This document shows, piece by piece, positions 13,201 through 24,919 of a stretch of 64,000 nucleotides of DNA (positions within the stretch are counted from its first letter, which is position 1; every line of letters begins with the position of its first letter). The DNA lies in assembly GCA_019155185.1 (NCBI GenBank), contig CM032804.1:12930992-12994991 (forward strand), in the 5' to 3' direction. The notes beneath the pieces are model-generated. The model did not search any database, was not told where the DNA came from, and saw only the letters and a list, made by a program, of their open reading frames with translations. Position numbers and translations under genes: made by a program. The DNA is from Beaufortia kweichowensis. Its lineage: Eukaryota > Chordata > Actinopteri > Cypriniformes > Gastromyzontidae.

Positions 13201-16200
13201 ACTGTAGAAAAATAAATAACAATGTATGATCCAGCACTGTAATAAAGAGCTGTGGATAGTGAACTGGTAGAGCTGTAGCAATCAATCCATCAATAACAGA
13301 TTCTTTCCATGCTGTGTAAATGGCTCCTAACAGCTTGCCTTGGCAGACAATTTCTTTGTGAGTTTGAAAGTGAGTAAAATCATCTGAAGGACAAATGCAA
13401 TTGTGTGGAAATGTTATAAGATTATACAGGGATAAAATCCAAAGTCAAATTCATACATTTCTAATAATAATTTGCCCAAATATAAAATATCCACTGAATG
13501 TTTCACATTTGAAGTAGATCAAAATAAATGTAATTTCCATAAAACTTATCTGCAAATTTCAAATTATCGTCATGCTTTAAACATTTTAGCTTTTACAATT
13601 TTCTCTAGAATTCTTGTTCTTCAAAATGATTAATGATTTTCATGACTAGAATACAGCGTTGATTTCATTTTATTTATGAGTTTAAGGCAGTAGAACAAAT
13701 ATTACCACTATACAAATAATATGTATTTTTCACACTTAGGCCTTTATGTAGTTTTTTTTTTCACATTAATGTAATGCAAATAGACTTATTGATACAGTAA
13801 AGCCAAATAGTTAATCCTAACCTAAACCATTAAACTATTAAACTAAAAGGTTAAACAAAATATATTTTGCATTTCTTTTTTTTCATTTTGTAGCATAATA
13901 TCTGTTACACACAGAAAATTATTTTAATTCATTACTTGGCTTATACAAACATTGCAAAAAGATGTTCCAGTGTTTCGGTGCGGTTCCAGTGATCCAAAAA
14001 AACTTCAACTTTTATTTTTTATTTTTAGGGTAATTGCAGAATTTTTTTTAATAAAAAATATATTTTATAAACACAAATTTTGTCTATAATGTACTGTTAC
14101 TGTTCTTGGACCTTAAATATTTATTTAACTTCAAGTCATGTTGCGAACTTCTTTTCTTCATGTTTAAATCTCATAATGGTTCTGAAGCTACAGTCAGTGA
14201 AGGAAAAGTGATGTGTTAGAATAACCTCTGACATCACAAACTGCATCAGCAATCAGATGGAAGTAGGTCATTTTTTCTCTGACTCAATCACTCCGACAGT
14301 TTCTCTCTACGCTGACCTGAACCACAAACAAGAGAACCCAAAGATGACAACTTCAATGCTATTTCTGCTCCATTTTTATTGTGTATACACATACACAACT
14401 TGTAATCATTCACAAATCATTCATGTCCCCTCATCAACAGGTTTTTCTATAAACGTTTGTAGTCACAAAGTGTGTTTGTGCTGTCAAAGGCCTCATCTCA
14501 ATGCAATTCACAATAATAACCGCCTCTTTAATATCCAGCGAGAAAAGTTTTAAAAATGAAACAAACTTTACACAAGTATGCATACAATGATGTGAATATT
14601 GTCTTTTTTCAGGTGTAAGGTGAATGGTTTTTCACGTGCATTTAACTTTGAAACAGTGTCAACATCAATAGAAGATCATCAGATGAAAAGATGGGAATGA
14701 TTGACTGGTCAAGTCTATTAGTCACTGGGAAAACAAACACACCTAAGTGACCTTCCATTCCGTTGTGAACCCGACGCACCACATTGGTCAGATCATTTCC
14801 TCCATCGAGGGCACTATGACCTACAATAACTTCAAGATCTGATGAGAGCAAATAAACTCTAATGTTTACATGTGTGGCTGTGATCTTAAAGACATGCTGG
14901 AGGGCTTACTTTCCGAATGAGAGCGTTTGGTTTCCAAGAAACACTTAAGAGTCACAGTTCATCACTTTCTACTGCCAACAAAACAGGTAAGTGCAGGGGA
15001 TTACACACATCAGTATTCAGCAGATGCACATGTGTGGATGATGCTTTTTTTACTGTAGCGCACCTGCTGAACTCACAGAGAAACAAGCCCCTTCATTTCT
15101 TGTGTATTGTTTAGAATAGATGCACAGCACTCTCAGTATACAGTACAACTAGATATAGTAAAAGATGACATTATTTCAATACATAGTATAGTACATTATA
15201 TAGTATATTTGTATTCACTATGGGTAATAGTTTTATTGTTATTTATTGTAAATTCAAGTTACCATCATGCATTGTAGCACTAAAAAATCTAAAAAAATAA
15301 AAAAATAAGAAGCTGTTACAAAAGCATTTTTATTTCTTTATTTCTGCACACAATATTATAATAGCCTAACAGTATCATACTGATTGTGATTCACAAAATG
15401 TTGATGTCATGTCCATAAGTATTGTAAATATTGTCATTGTCAAACCCATATTTAATTTTTAATTGGGGGAAGTATATGGGTTTTAACATAAAGTAAGGGA
15501 CTGATATGTATAAATATATATCATGCACAGTAGTTTTAGGTAAATTGGCTGCTATTCCATTTATTACATTGCATATCTACATATGCAAGATTTTGCAGCT
15601 ATAAAAATTTATGAAAACTGTTTAACTATAAAGTGCATTTTAGATGAAAATCTTTTTTGTCCTTTTTTTCACTTGCGCTTTAAACCCAGTTAGACTGAAG
15701 TTCATGAGTATCTGAAACTAGGTCATTGCTCAGGAAGTTCTCGTGTACATATAATAGTGTTTTCACATTAATGTTTTGGATGATTCATATATGTCAGTGA
15801 CAAACTCAAGTCCATCGTCTATTGAGTACTTTTACCCATAAGGCAGATGAGTCAACGGTGTGAATGATGATGTACACAGTGCTCTCATTACCACAAATTA
15901 TCATCAGTGTGATGTCTTGCTCAACTACTGCAGTTGTGGATCATTGTAAAGTATGAGGGTTAGTTTCCCCCCACCCCATCTGCCTGCAATTCATGATTGA
16001 ATGCTTTGCTGATATCTTCAGGACACATCTTTTATTAGTTTTGGACTTCTCTCAAAACAATGGCATCTAGTATTGACCTCTAAGTCAAGCACAGTTTGAG
16101 ATATGAGATCTCTGTGAGGAAACTAAACAAAGGAGTTGAATCACAAAATCAACAGATTGTTTTACAATTAAAATGGTGCCACTTCTCAGTGTTCCTCTCA

Positions 16201-18644
16201 GCTGTATTTTGTACACCACTATAATTGTTTTCTTATTAAATATAATATATCAGTCAATATTGTACCATTCTTCTTTGATTTCATCGTTCACAGAAGAACA
16301 CAGTGTTGCAACTTTATCGGTTTTTCATGTTGTAATTCATGAGCTGGCTGGTGTAATTTATGGTTAAGGATTCTTTTTAAGGATTCTTTGTAAATGAGAT
16401 CAATTTAACCCTGCTGTGCCCTTAAACACTTTTCACAATTAATCAACTTATCCAGATGCAAGTGAGTAAAGCATCACTGTGACACATCTGGGTCAGAATA
16501 TAATTATTTTAAGATTCATGTCAATAAAAGCCTTTAGTTTAAACATTTCACTCATTTTTGGTTTTGTTCTTTACGTGCCTCTGTGCCCTTCCTCAGACAG
16601 AGGAACGCCATGCTATTGTAGTGCTTTAAACTATTTTACAAGGTAATAATTCATATTAATATGATTTACTTTTGTTTTGAACAATTCATATTGGATGAAT
16701 TTATATGTTTTAGCCACATGAGTAAATCTATTTTCACTTCTTTGGTTTGAAGATGGAAAAAAATATGAATCTGATTAATAAACACTTATGCTTTCAAGTC
16801 ATTTAATTTCAAAATACTAAATGTTAAATGTACACAATGGAGAGTGTACAGTAATGACTGTGGAAACACAAGCAACATTACTCCCCATGCGAGTCTTTCA
16901 TGTCAATTCGTCTTAATTCAAAGAGTACATTCATTCATGCCCTGAGCTCATTGTACCACATGACCTTGGACTCATTCTGTTCATCTGATCTAATGAGGTG
17001 CTGGTGGCTGTCATCATCATTAGATACTTTACAATAATGTTCACACCATCATGAAAGGTAAGCGTGTGAAAATGGCTCACCTTTAGCTCTTAAAATAACC
17101 CTCTTATTATTCACTGTATGTTGTGAAGCTGCTTGAGTTCAGACTGAGACTGAAGCACATTTGAATTACAGCGCCAAACTCTGGAACATATTTACGTTTC
17201 CATTTTATAAGCATTATTAAAATGCAAATGATGTGCAAGAACGTGCGTTTCATCTGCGAGATCACATTTTAATGATACGCACATACTTGCCTACTTGAAC
17301 AGAAAATGAAACACATAAAAAACTCAGCTAATTAAAAGATAAAAAAGTAAAAATAAAAAGCCATTTTGGTACCTGTATTTTTTTCCCAAAGCCTGCTGGG
17401 AATTGTCTATATTAATATAAATGCTAAGCTATTTTAATTATTTATCTATTTCAAATAAAATTGTCTCATATATCATGCTATATTAAACAAATCAAATGAT
17501 TATCATATGTTTGCCAGCCAATAAAGACTGCTTTGATTGCAATCCCAGAGCATTTGTTTTCTAATTCTAATCATGTTAATGGCAGTGACAAAATTTATCA
17601 GCCTTATTTAAAATTGATCAGTACTGTCGTGGACTATGAGATGAAATATTATATGCCTTGAACAGAGTCTGTTTAATGATCTTTGAAGCAGTTGAAGGAT
17701 CCGAGATTAAGAGACATAAAAGAAGCAAAAGCTTCTTGCGTGTTTCAGCGGGGACGTTTGGGAAGCTATCAGAGCTCTACAATGAGAGCAGTTCATTTGC
17801 ATGTACAAATGCACATAAAATGTAAGCAAAAATTACTTTGTGTGCAGGTGTGAAATGATGTGGACCCACCAGTGTGATTGAATGTAAATAGTTTATTCAA
17901 AATCATGAATTTCTAACCTTTTACGTGTGAAAATCTCTTCGGGTTCTTATCACACCAAAAGCAAAATAAAGAATAATTGAATTGTATGGATTTTATTGTT
18001 GGGATTCAGTCCATTTTTGACATTGATAATTAGCACAAACCCCACAATGAATAAAGGCAATATGATGTTATGTCTTAAATAAGTAATAAAATAGAAATAT
18101 ATTTACAATTTTTATTACTTCATCTATCTACTTCATTTTCCACACGACTGCAAACCATGAGGTGCTGAAGATTATATTAATTCGATTGATCCACCCATCC
18201 ATCTGTGATGTTTACATTTTCTATACAGTAAATTACTAAACCTCTGCACAACATTTCTTTTTTAAGTATTATTTTAAGTGTACACATCGGTATCTAAACT
18301 ACTTATCGTTATCACAAACCTAATCTCCGTTACTGATCTTGTGCTTTAACTTATCTGATCTGTATTGTGTTAGGGAGAAAATGTGACTAATGCATTTTTA
18401 ACAGAATCTTTAATGTAATCTAATGCTGTTTCAGAAAAGTTAAAGGGATGATTTTCCAAAATAAAAAAACCTTTATTTAAAAAATATCTGTATATGTGGT
18501 GCTAGTCAACATCTGTTTGGGCACACTCGTGTTTTTTGACAGGAAATATGCATACTTTATTTTTATTTTTTTAAAGATTTATTAAATAATGATCTATATT
18601 TAGGCTATATTTTTTAATCTTGCTTATGATTTTTAATAAATTAT

Positions 18645-18685
18645 TAATAACTTAATTAATAAGTTAATAAGTAATTAAGTTATTA
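18645..18685. repeat. AT-only perfect hairpin palindrome
   Basis: Fourteen-base perfect inverted arms (18645-18658 and 18672-18685, core 'AATAACTTAATTA') flank a 13-nt spacer that is itself AT-rich. It could extrude as a cruciform. No attached gene; in AT-rich fish DNA it may be chance or a decayed element. Confidence 0.5.
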
Positions 18686-19479
18686 TGACTTTACACATGC
18701 TACTTTCAGTTACTTTAAGTTATTGTTATAGTCTTTTTCAGCTAAATATCTCTTACATATATATCTGTTCAGCATTTGCTCACAACTCCTATAAGTTTAT
18801 CAATTTACTGAAGTGAAATGTTTGTTCATTTAATACATTACAATACAAAGTCATGCATATGTTATTGGCTGATATTTGCCATCTGAATGTTGTGAATGTA
18901 ATGATGTAGTAAAATGATGCAGAGCAGCAACTTTACAGTTTTCACAATATTTAAAAATGATTCATAAACTGAATTAATATGTAGCTCTGCTTTTCACAAA
19001 AATAACTTTGTGTATTAAGTGCTTTAGTTAGAAAACTGAAGGTGAACTCCAGTTCTTATTGTATACATTCTGAAACTACACTTTGTAGTGTGCCAATGAT
19101 GCCCTAAGGTGCCTGTAGGCAGATTTGGAGTCACTGTTTGTGGTAAAAAGATGCTTTTATTTGTGAGTAACTTCTGACTTTCAAGTCTAATATATGCCTT
19201 AATTTTAAATTTGCTAAACACAATATTAATCACTTTTTTATTGCATTATTGCAGTCCAGGGAGATATACAGTAAATACTGTACATGCATACATTTTTCTT
19301 ATCAATACAAAATTAATCTTTAGGGATATAAAATCTGCACACTTTAAAACAAATGATAACAATATGAGCTATCTAACAGGTCTCTACTACATCTCCTCTC
19401 TTTCAGGATCCTGCATCTGTTGTGCTTTATTGCAGAACAGATCGTCGGTCAGTGGGTTAACAATACGAGTTGCTGCTGC

Positions 19480-19727
19480 AAGCTGATTGGCTGAGAGCTA
19501 AAGAGAGGAGGGAGTCTCTGCAATTGAGAAAATCCATAAATAGGGCACAAGAACACACAGATGCACACAGATGCAGCTGCAACAGCTCGCCGTTCAACAT
19601 TTCCCACGCTCTGAATCTGTCAGAGATCCGGTATATTCAGTAACTTGAAGTCTTTGTAGGGTGCTGCAGAGAAACAAGACAATTACAACTCCAAGACTTA
19701 TATAAAAGACAACTGGGATTCAGAAGC
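19480..19727 (+). promoter_or_regulatory. Likely promoter and 5' UTR of the ras-dva-like gene
   Basis: An inverted CCAAT box (ATTGG, 19486-19490) is followed about 45 bp later by a TATA-like 'CATAAATAG' (19535-19543). This predicts transcription starting near 19565-19575 and a 5' UTR of about 155 nt. A second, better TATA-like string (TATATAAAAG, 19699-19708) lies only about 20 bp before the start codon, too close to act as the main TATA unless a shorter transcript starts at the ATG. Transcription-factor binding is not demonstrated. Confidence 0.5.
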
Positions 19728-20354
19728 ATGTCTCTGGATGTGAAAGAAAAAACTGAAGTGCGGTTGGTGTTCATGGGTGCTGCTGGCGTGGGTAAAACAG
19801 CCCTTATTAAACGCTTTCTTCAAGACACCTTTGACCCCAAACATCGACGCACAGTGGAGGAACTTCACAGCAAAGAGTACGAGGTGGCCGGAGTCAAAGT
19901 GACCATCCACATCATGGACACGAGCGGAAGCTATTCCTTCCCAGCCATGCGCAAGCTCTCCATCCAAAACGGCGACGCGTTCGCCCTGGTCTATTCTGTG
20001 GATGACCTCGAATCTTTTGAAACCGTCAAGAGCCTGCGAGAGGAAATCCTGGAGATCAAGGAGGACAAGTTCACGCCCATCGTGGTGGTGGGCAACAAGA
20101 AAGACAGACAGCAGGAACGAATGGTGTCTGCGGATGATGTCCTGGCCACGGTGGAGCAGGACTGGAACAACTGCTTCCTGGAGGCCTCGGCCAAAGAAAA
20201 CGAAAATGTGATGGAGGTTTTCAGAGAGCTTCTCCAGCAAGCCAACCTCCCAAGCCGCCTGAGCCCAGCTTTGCGTCGCCGCAGAGAGACGTTTCCTAAG
20301 AACATGGGTGCGCGGCCGCCCATGAATAAGACCAACAGCTGTTCGGTCTCCTAA
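19728..20354 (+). CDS. ras-dva: Ras-dva-family small GTPase (intronless, 208 aa)
   Basis: A complete small GTPase in one exon. The P-loop GAAGVGKT is at residues 17-24, the effector-region threonine is Thr42, DTSG (switch II) is at 64-67, NKKD (guanine specificity) at 123-126 and EASAK at 152-156. The protein ends in the CAAX box CSVS (Cys205), so farnesylation and plasma-membrane attachment are expected. The residue after DTSG, where classical Ras has catalytic Gln61, is Ser68, as in other atypical Ras proteins, so intrinsic GTP hydrolysis may differ. Length, intronless structure and the 'SYSFPAMRKLSIQN' switch II region point to Ras-dva, known from Xenopus anterior ectoderm patterning; RASD1/2 (Dexras/Rhes) share the DTSG-FPAMRRLSI pattern but have longer C-termini. 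Codon usage is GC-richer than the surroundings. Family assignment is from memory, without a database search. Confidence 0.85.
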   Translation: MSLDVKEKTEVRLVFMGAAGVGKTALIKRFLQDTFDPKHRRTVEELHSKEYEVAGVKVTIHIMDTSGSYSFPAMRKLSIQNGDAFALVYSVDDLESFETVKSLREEILEIKEDKFTPIVVVGNKKDRQQERMVSADDVLATVEQDWNNCFLEASAKENENVMEVFRELLQQANLPSRLSPALRRRRETFPKNMGARPPMNKTNSCSVS

Positions 20355-20874
20355 AGTCAGCAAGAAAAGCCAGAAGATGAAGGCTTGAGTCATATCTCAA
20401 CAGTGATGTTGAGAAAGAGAAGATGTGGATGGCTCTTTGAAGCCACACAGTGATGGCTTTGTTACATAGCAACTCCTTATAATCCTGCTCCAAAATCATC
20501 TTCTTTCACAGCGACAAGGAGAGAAGGACAATGATGAGAGACCGAAAGAAAGAAAATGACTTGAGGCACTGAGTTTGTGATTGCTGTTGCGTTTGTGCAA
20601 AGAACCAGTTGAATGTTTTCATAGTGATGTTGAATTCCTGAAGTTTAGTTGTGTGTAAAGAACGACAGTGAGATGTCTAAACATTCTGACTATTGTGACA
20701 TTTTGATATTGTAAAACTGTAGCATTCATTGGTTTACAAAAAACTTCAAGTATTAAAGTCATTGTGTTCATTGTTCAGTCGTGATTCTACATGAATTTGC
20801 ACTATGTCAAAAACATGTCAATTATATTGTATGTCTTGTATTGCACTGAATTTTTTCTAACTTGATCAACAAAA

Positions 20875-20880
20875 AATAAA
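20875..20880 (+). terminator. Poly(A) signal of the ras-dva-like gene
   Basis: AATAAA about 520 nt past the stop codon, following an AT-rich 3' UTR; the first good match downstream of the gene. Confidence 0.55.
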
Positions 20881-20899
20881 CAACTAATGAAACATCAAA

Positions 20900-23560
20900 G
20901 ATATTCTCACAGCTATTATGGCCATTTCGTAGTACAACAGATTCTTTGTATAGATTCACAAGAGTTTGTGATTATTTCATTGTCATTATTTAGTACTACT
21001 TTAAATATCTAGAAAACAATATTTTTTATTTATTTTGACTTGATCTAAAAGTGTATCCCTAAATGTTTTAGATTAGTTTTGTAGAGGACAATATAATTGT
21101 ACCAATATTTATTTTTTTCTTAGAAAATTTATGTTTTTATGTTTTAAAAAAAACATGCATTAAAATGCATGACAGCCAATAAGAGTTCAGAATGGATGTG
21201 AACTCCAATACTGTGTACAAATGCATCTCAGGGTCAAACTGGGAAGTAATTGGGAGTTTATTATTAACAAGTTAAACAAAAAAAAATGAAGAATAAGTTG
21301 TCCCTAAACGTTGACCGGTAGTTTACATAAAACTATATAAAAATACACAATAAAATATTTTTAGATGAGCCATTCTTTGCCTACATTAGAGCTCAACACA
21401 CTCTCTCAACCAGCTTTATTACAGTGTATTCTGGGATGCTATTCAACTATACTGTACTTTCCATATATGCTGACCAGTTGTTGGCTGTTTCTCCTCCACT
21501 ATATGGAATAACTCTAAAAGATACTTTCAATACACAGACACAATTTACAGTATGTGCAATTATTTATTTCACAATGGGGTTCAAAACGAGAAACATAAAT
21601 TCAGTGTGTCCAAACCTGACTCCAAACTGAGCTGTCAAATATTGCCCCCATGTGGTGAATGAACTTAAAGCTTCTAACATTACAAACTCTGTGTATTACA
21701 GCCTCACTGTAGTGAACATAAATGGAAATAGGTGTGATGTGTATTACAAAAACATATTGTCTTTGCAGGATGTAAACTAGTTCCTAAAACGTCTCACATT
21801 CAGTAGACCTGTATTTCAACATGTAGGAGCTCTTAAACACAACACAAATCATTAAAAGTAAATCCTTAGTTTATCCACAAATAAAAATCTCACATAATTT
21901 TACTCACTTTCACACCATCCCAGATATATGAGTTCAGCTGAACACAAAGATATGTAATATGTAACTTTTAGGTATATGTCCCAACTTGTCAAAGCTTCAA
22001 AAAGTAACATGCATCTATCATAAAAGCCATAGCTCAAATTGAATGGTTTTGCTTTTTTAATTTCGCTACATAAACTCCAAATGTATAAATAATTAATTAA
22101 TATCAATCATTTTTATTTACAAAATTTAATTCAGAAAACATTCATTAACTCCCGGGTTTACTTTAATGATGAATGATTTTTTTTTTTTGCATTTTGAAGC
22201 TTCAACATTTTTGGATCTATACATGAGCATAAAGTGACAGATATTTTAATTTAAAAAAAATCAGAGATTTCAAAAAATGTCACAGCACCTTAAATAGGTC
22301 AAAGGTCAACCATTTATTGTCTATTTATTGTAAATTGGGTATTGACATTTTTTAATGTTTTGTTGGCTGAACAAACCCTATAGCCTTAATTTAATTTCGT
22401 TCAAACTAAACATGGCATCTATCCTGACTAATATCAATAATAAAATCTGTACATTATAACATAACATCGTAACAATGTAAGAAATATTCATCCTTAACCA
22501 TGTCATTTTTAGTAAAACACAGACAAGCACAGCATTTTACAAAAGCTGGGTGAATCTTAATGAGACAAAACTTCTTCCTACAGTATATGTAACACAGTTT
22601 CCCAAAATGTGCACCTGCTAAAACAGTTGCCTTTTTATTTTTATTTCCCCTTTCGCTTGAAAAGTTGAAACAAGGTGTATTGTCTCCCAGGGCCAAAAGT
22701 GGGAAGTGACCTGCATGTCTAGTTCCTCATTGAGTCTGGTTTAAACACACAGCTGTCTGTACATCAGCCCTGATACAGAGCCATCCACAGACGACTGCTG
22801 GTCTCTCATGACATCTTTGATTTAGGAAATAACAGTAGACATTTGTGTTACAACTCTTCACAACTGGAGGTATGTTTTTGCAGTACCTGATTGGTTTTAC
22901 TGGTTTACTCTGCTGGTATGTGCATACTCTCTATAGTTTCGTTCGGGCCCCTTGACTTGGTCTAAGCTCCTCAGTGCCGTCTGACTTAACCTGAGGAGTT
23001 TAGAGCAAGTAAAGGGTCCTTTACTAACTCGACTCCTGGTGACATCAAGTCTGGAGATTTGAACTGGGGTTTGATGAACATCGATGGAAACGTTACAGTA
23101 GTTTGTGAGCACATCTACTCTAAAGCTGAGAGACACACATTGACTTATTTAGACAATATAATTATCCCAATGCTTTACATACTCCAGTCAAACAGGCAAA
23201 AAGTAAATGTGTTTTTTTTGTATTTGTCTAGTATATCATGCTTTAAATTTGATAAAAAATAAGTGTTAAAAATAAGATTATATACATTATTGTTTAATAA
23301 AAGCAAAAGGCACTCAGTGTCCTACATTGTCAATGCATATTGTGGATATACTGTAGTTTTGCTGTAGCTCTATTGATAGACCATTGAATTAGCTGCACAA
23401 ATTTACATAAATGTAATATAGTGACATATATATTGCCATTGCTGTATTCACTTAACATAGATTCTCATATCTTACTGCTAAATTGCATTTAAACTGAACT
23501 AGAAATTGCATGAATTCCACTGTTTCACTTCAATAAAGAGACGACTGCACATCGTAAAGC
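20900..23560. other. Intergenic, no gene recognised
   Basis: AT-rich sequence between ras-dva and the 3' side of prpsap1. Open frames here are short and match nothing known. A poly(T) run lies at 22179-22189. Confidence 0.55.
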
Positions 23561-24919
23561 AAATCATTTGTGTTTATTTACAAAAATATGATTGCAAATC
23601 AGCAGAAAATCATAACAAAGAACGTATGTTCCCCTAAGGATCGCAGGCCATGTTTGCACCACTGCAAAAATATATGTACTGTAGGTTTAAGAGCTGAGAA
23701 CCGTACCAGCTTTAAATAAGGTTGCCATAGCAACCACTCACGCTCTCACAGAGACATACATGAGCCCTGGGAATGTGTTTCTTTCACAGGCAGATGCAAC
23801 GTCTGGCCAAATGAACTGCGTTTTAACATGTGACACAATAAATGCTGCAATGACACAAGTCGTCTTTGTTGTACATTGCTGTTAGTTTTAAGCAAGACGA
23901 TTTACAGTCAATTTCACCTTCCTCTAAGGTTTCAGAGGTGAGTTTGGAAGCAGAAGAGGAATTATCTAGTAAATGGACTGAACTAGCCAGCCAATCATGG
24001 CATATTCAATGCTTTCAGTTAACGCTGCATGTCTTCAGGAATCATCAAAGTCAAAGGCATCACCATTTTTGCTTTCTAAGTGTCGTTGTGTAGGAGTGCA
24101 GATGCTTTATTGAATTATTCACAGTACTTGGTTCATTTAGAGCACATTTGCTCTGTGGTATGAAGAACATTCAATAACCAAAACAATTAAAAACCAATAA
24201 TGTAAAAAGAATAAAAAAAAGTTCACCAAAAAATTAAAGTTACGTCACAATCGACTCACCTGGTAAATCTATATTTATTTTATTTGTTTTATTCAGGAAA
24301 GGTGACTTTAAAAAAAAAATTAGAATACATCTTTATAATGAAAGTAAATGGAGAATGGGCTCTCACACATACAATTAAATAAATTCATTCACATGACTTG
24401 TCCACTTTTGAAACGTGTAAGCTCTGTGTAGAAAACAGGCTAATATGTTTTTTTACTAGTAATTTTCTAGTATCCAATGACTTTAACTAGATAGAAAAGA
24501 GCAGAAAAGACATTCCTAATAATCTCCCTAACTGTATTAAACAGAAAAAGGAAGGTTGATCAGATTTGTGGTGAGTAAATGGTGACAGATTTTAATTTTC
24601 TGGGAGAACATTTTTTTCTTCCTTCGAAGCAACTCCTTCATTTGGCTGAATTACACCAATTATTTCCCAAAATGAAAAACAGATTTCAGGTAAGATTTCA
24701 AGGCAAGTTTCAGTAACTTTTCAGTTCATTTATTTCAACAACTGCATCGATTCTATCAGTTGTCAACGGGGTTTATTTTGAAGAATAAAAGAGATTGAAG
24801 AAATCAGTATATGTATTGTAATATTGTTCTGTGTTTGGCAGAGTTCACACTTGTGTAAGAGGGTTATTCTGCACATCACCTCCGTTCAATCTAACATCTA
24901 ACAGCAATCTGGTAATCGA
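23560..24919 (-). other. Possible 3' UTR / downstream region of prpsap1
   Basis: On the minus strand this follows the prpsap1 stop codon. Several minus-strand AATAAA motifs occur (TTTATT on the plus strand near 23572, 24728 and 24771), so the real cleavage site cannot be chosen from sequence. A degraded copy of a common cyprinid interspersed repeat ('GTTCACC...ACTCACC' signature) lies about 24220-24265. Confidence 0.35.

Larger units (their letters stand above)
4789..19480. other. Gene desert of about 14.7 kb
   Basis: No exon chain, RNA gene or recognisable protein was found. The first ~0.6 kb is probably 3' UTR of the Ig-domain gene. Scattered degraded repeats are visible: a short inverted repeat at 5727-5757, a palindromic element at 10110-10222, and a 'GGTTCTTTATAGAACC'-like degenerate repeat about 11770-11945. 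Open frames such as 12552-12920 and 14257-14553 match no family I know. A minus-strand stretch at 14642-14851 looks slightly protein-like and is raised as a finding. Long-range regulatory elements for ras-dva could lie here, but single-sequence reading cannot show conservation. Confidence 0.55.

Noticed and set aside
14257..14553. 98-codon frame with a signal-peptide-like internal start
   Set aside because: The hydrophobic start is suggestive, but no convincing donor or second exon follows and the rest has no domain.
19698..20393. A 231-codon open frame on the minus strand opposite ras-dva
   Set aside because: It mirrors a GC-rich, strongly biased coding exon on the plus strand; its translation is His/Leu/Phe-rich and resembles no known family.
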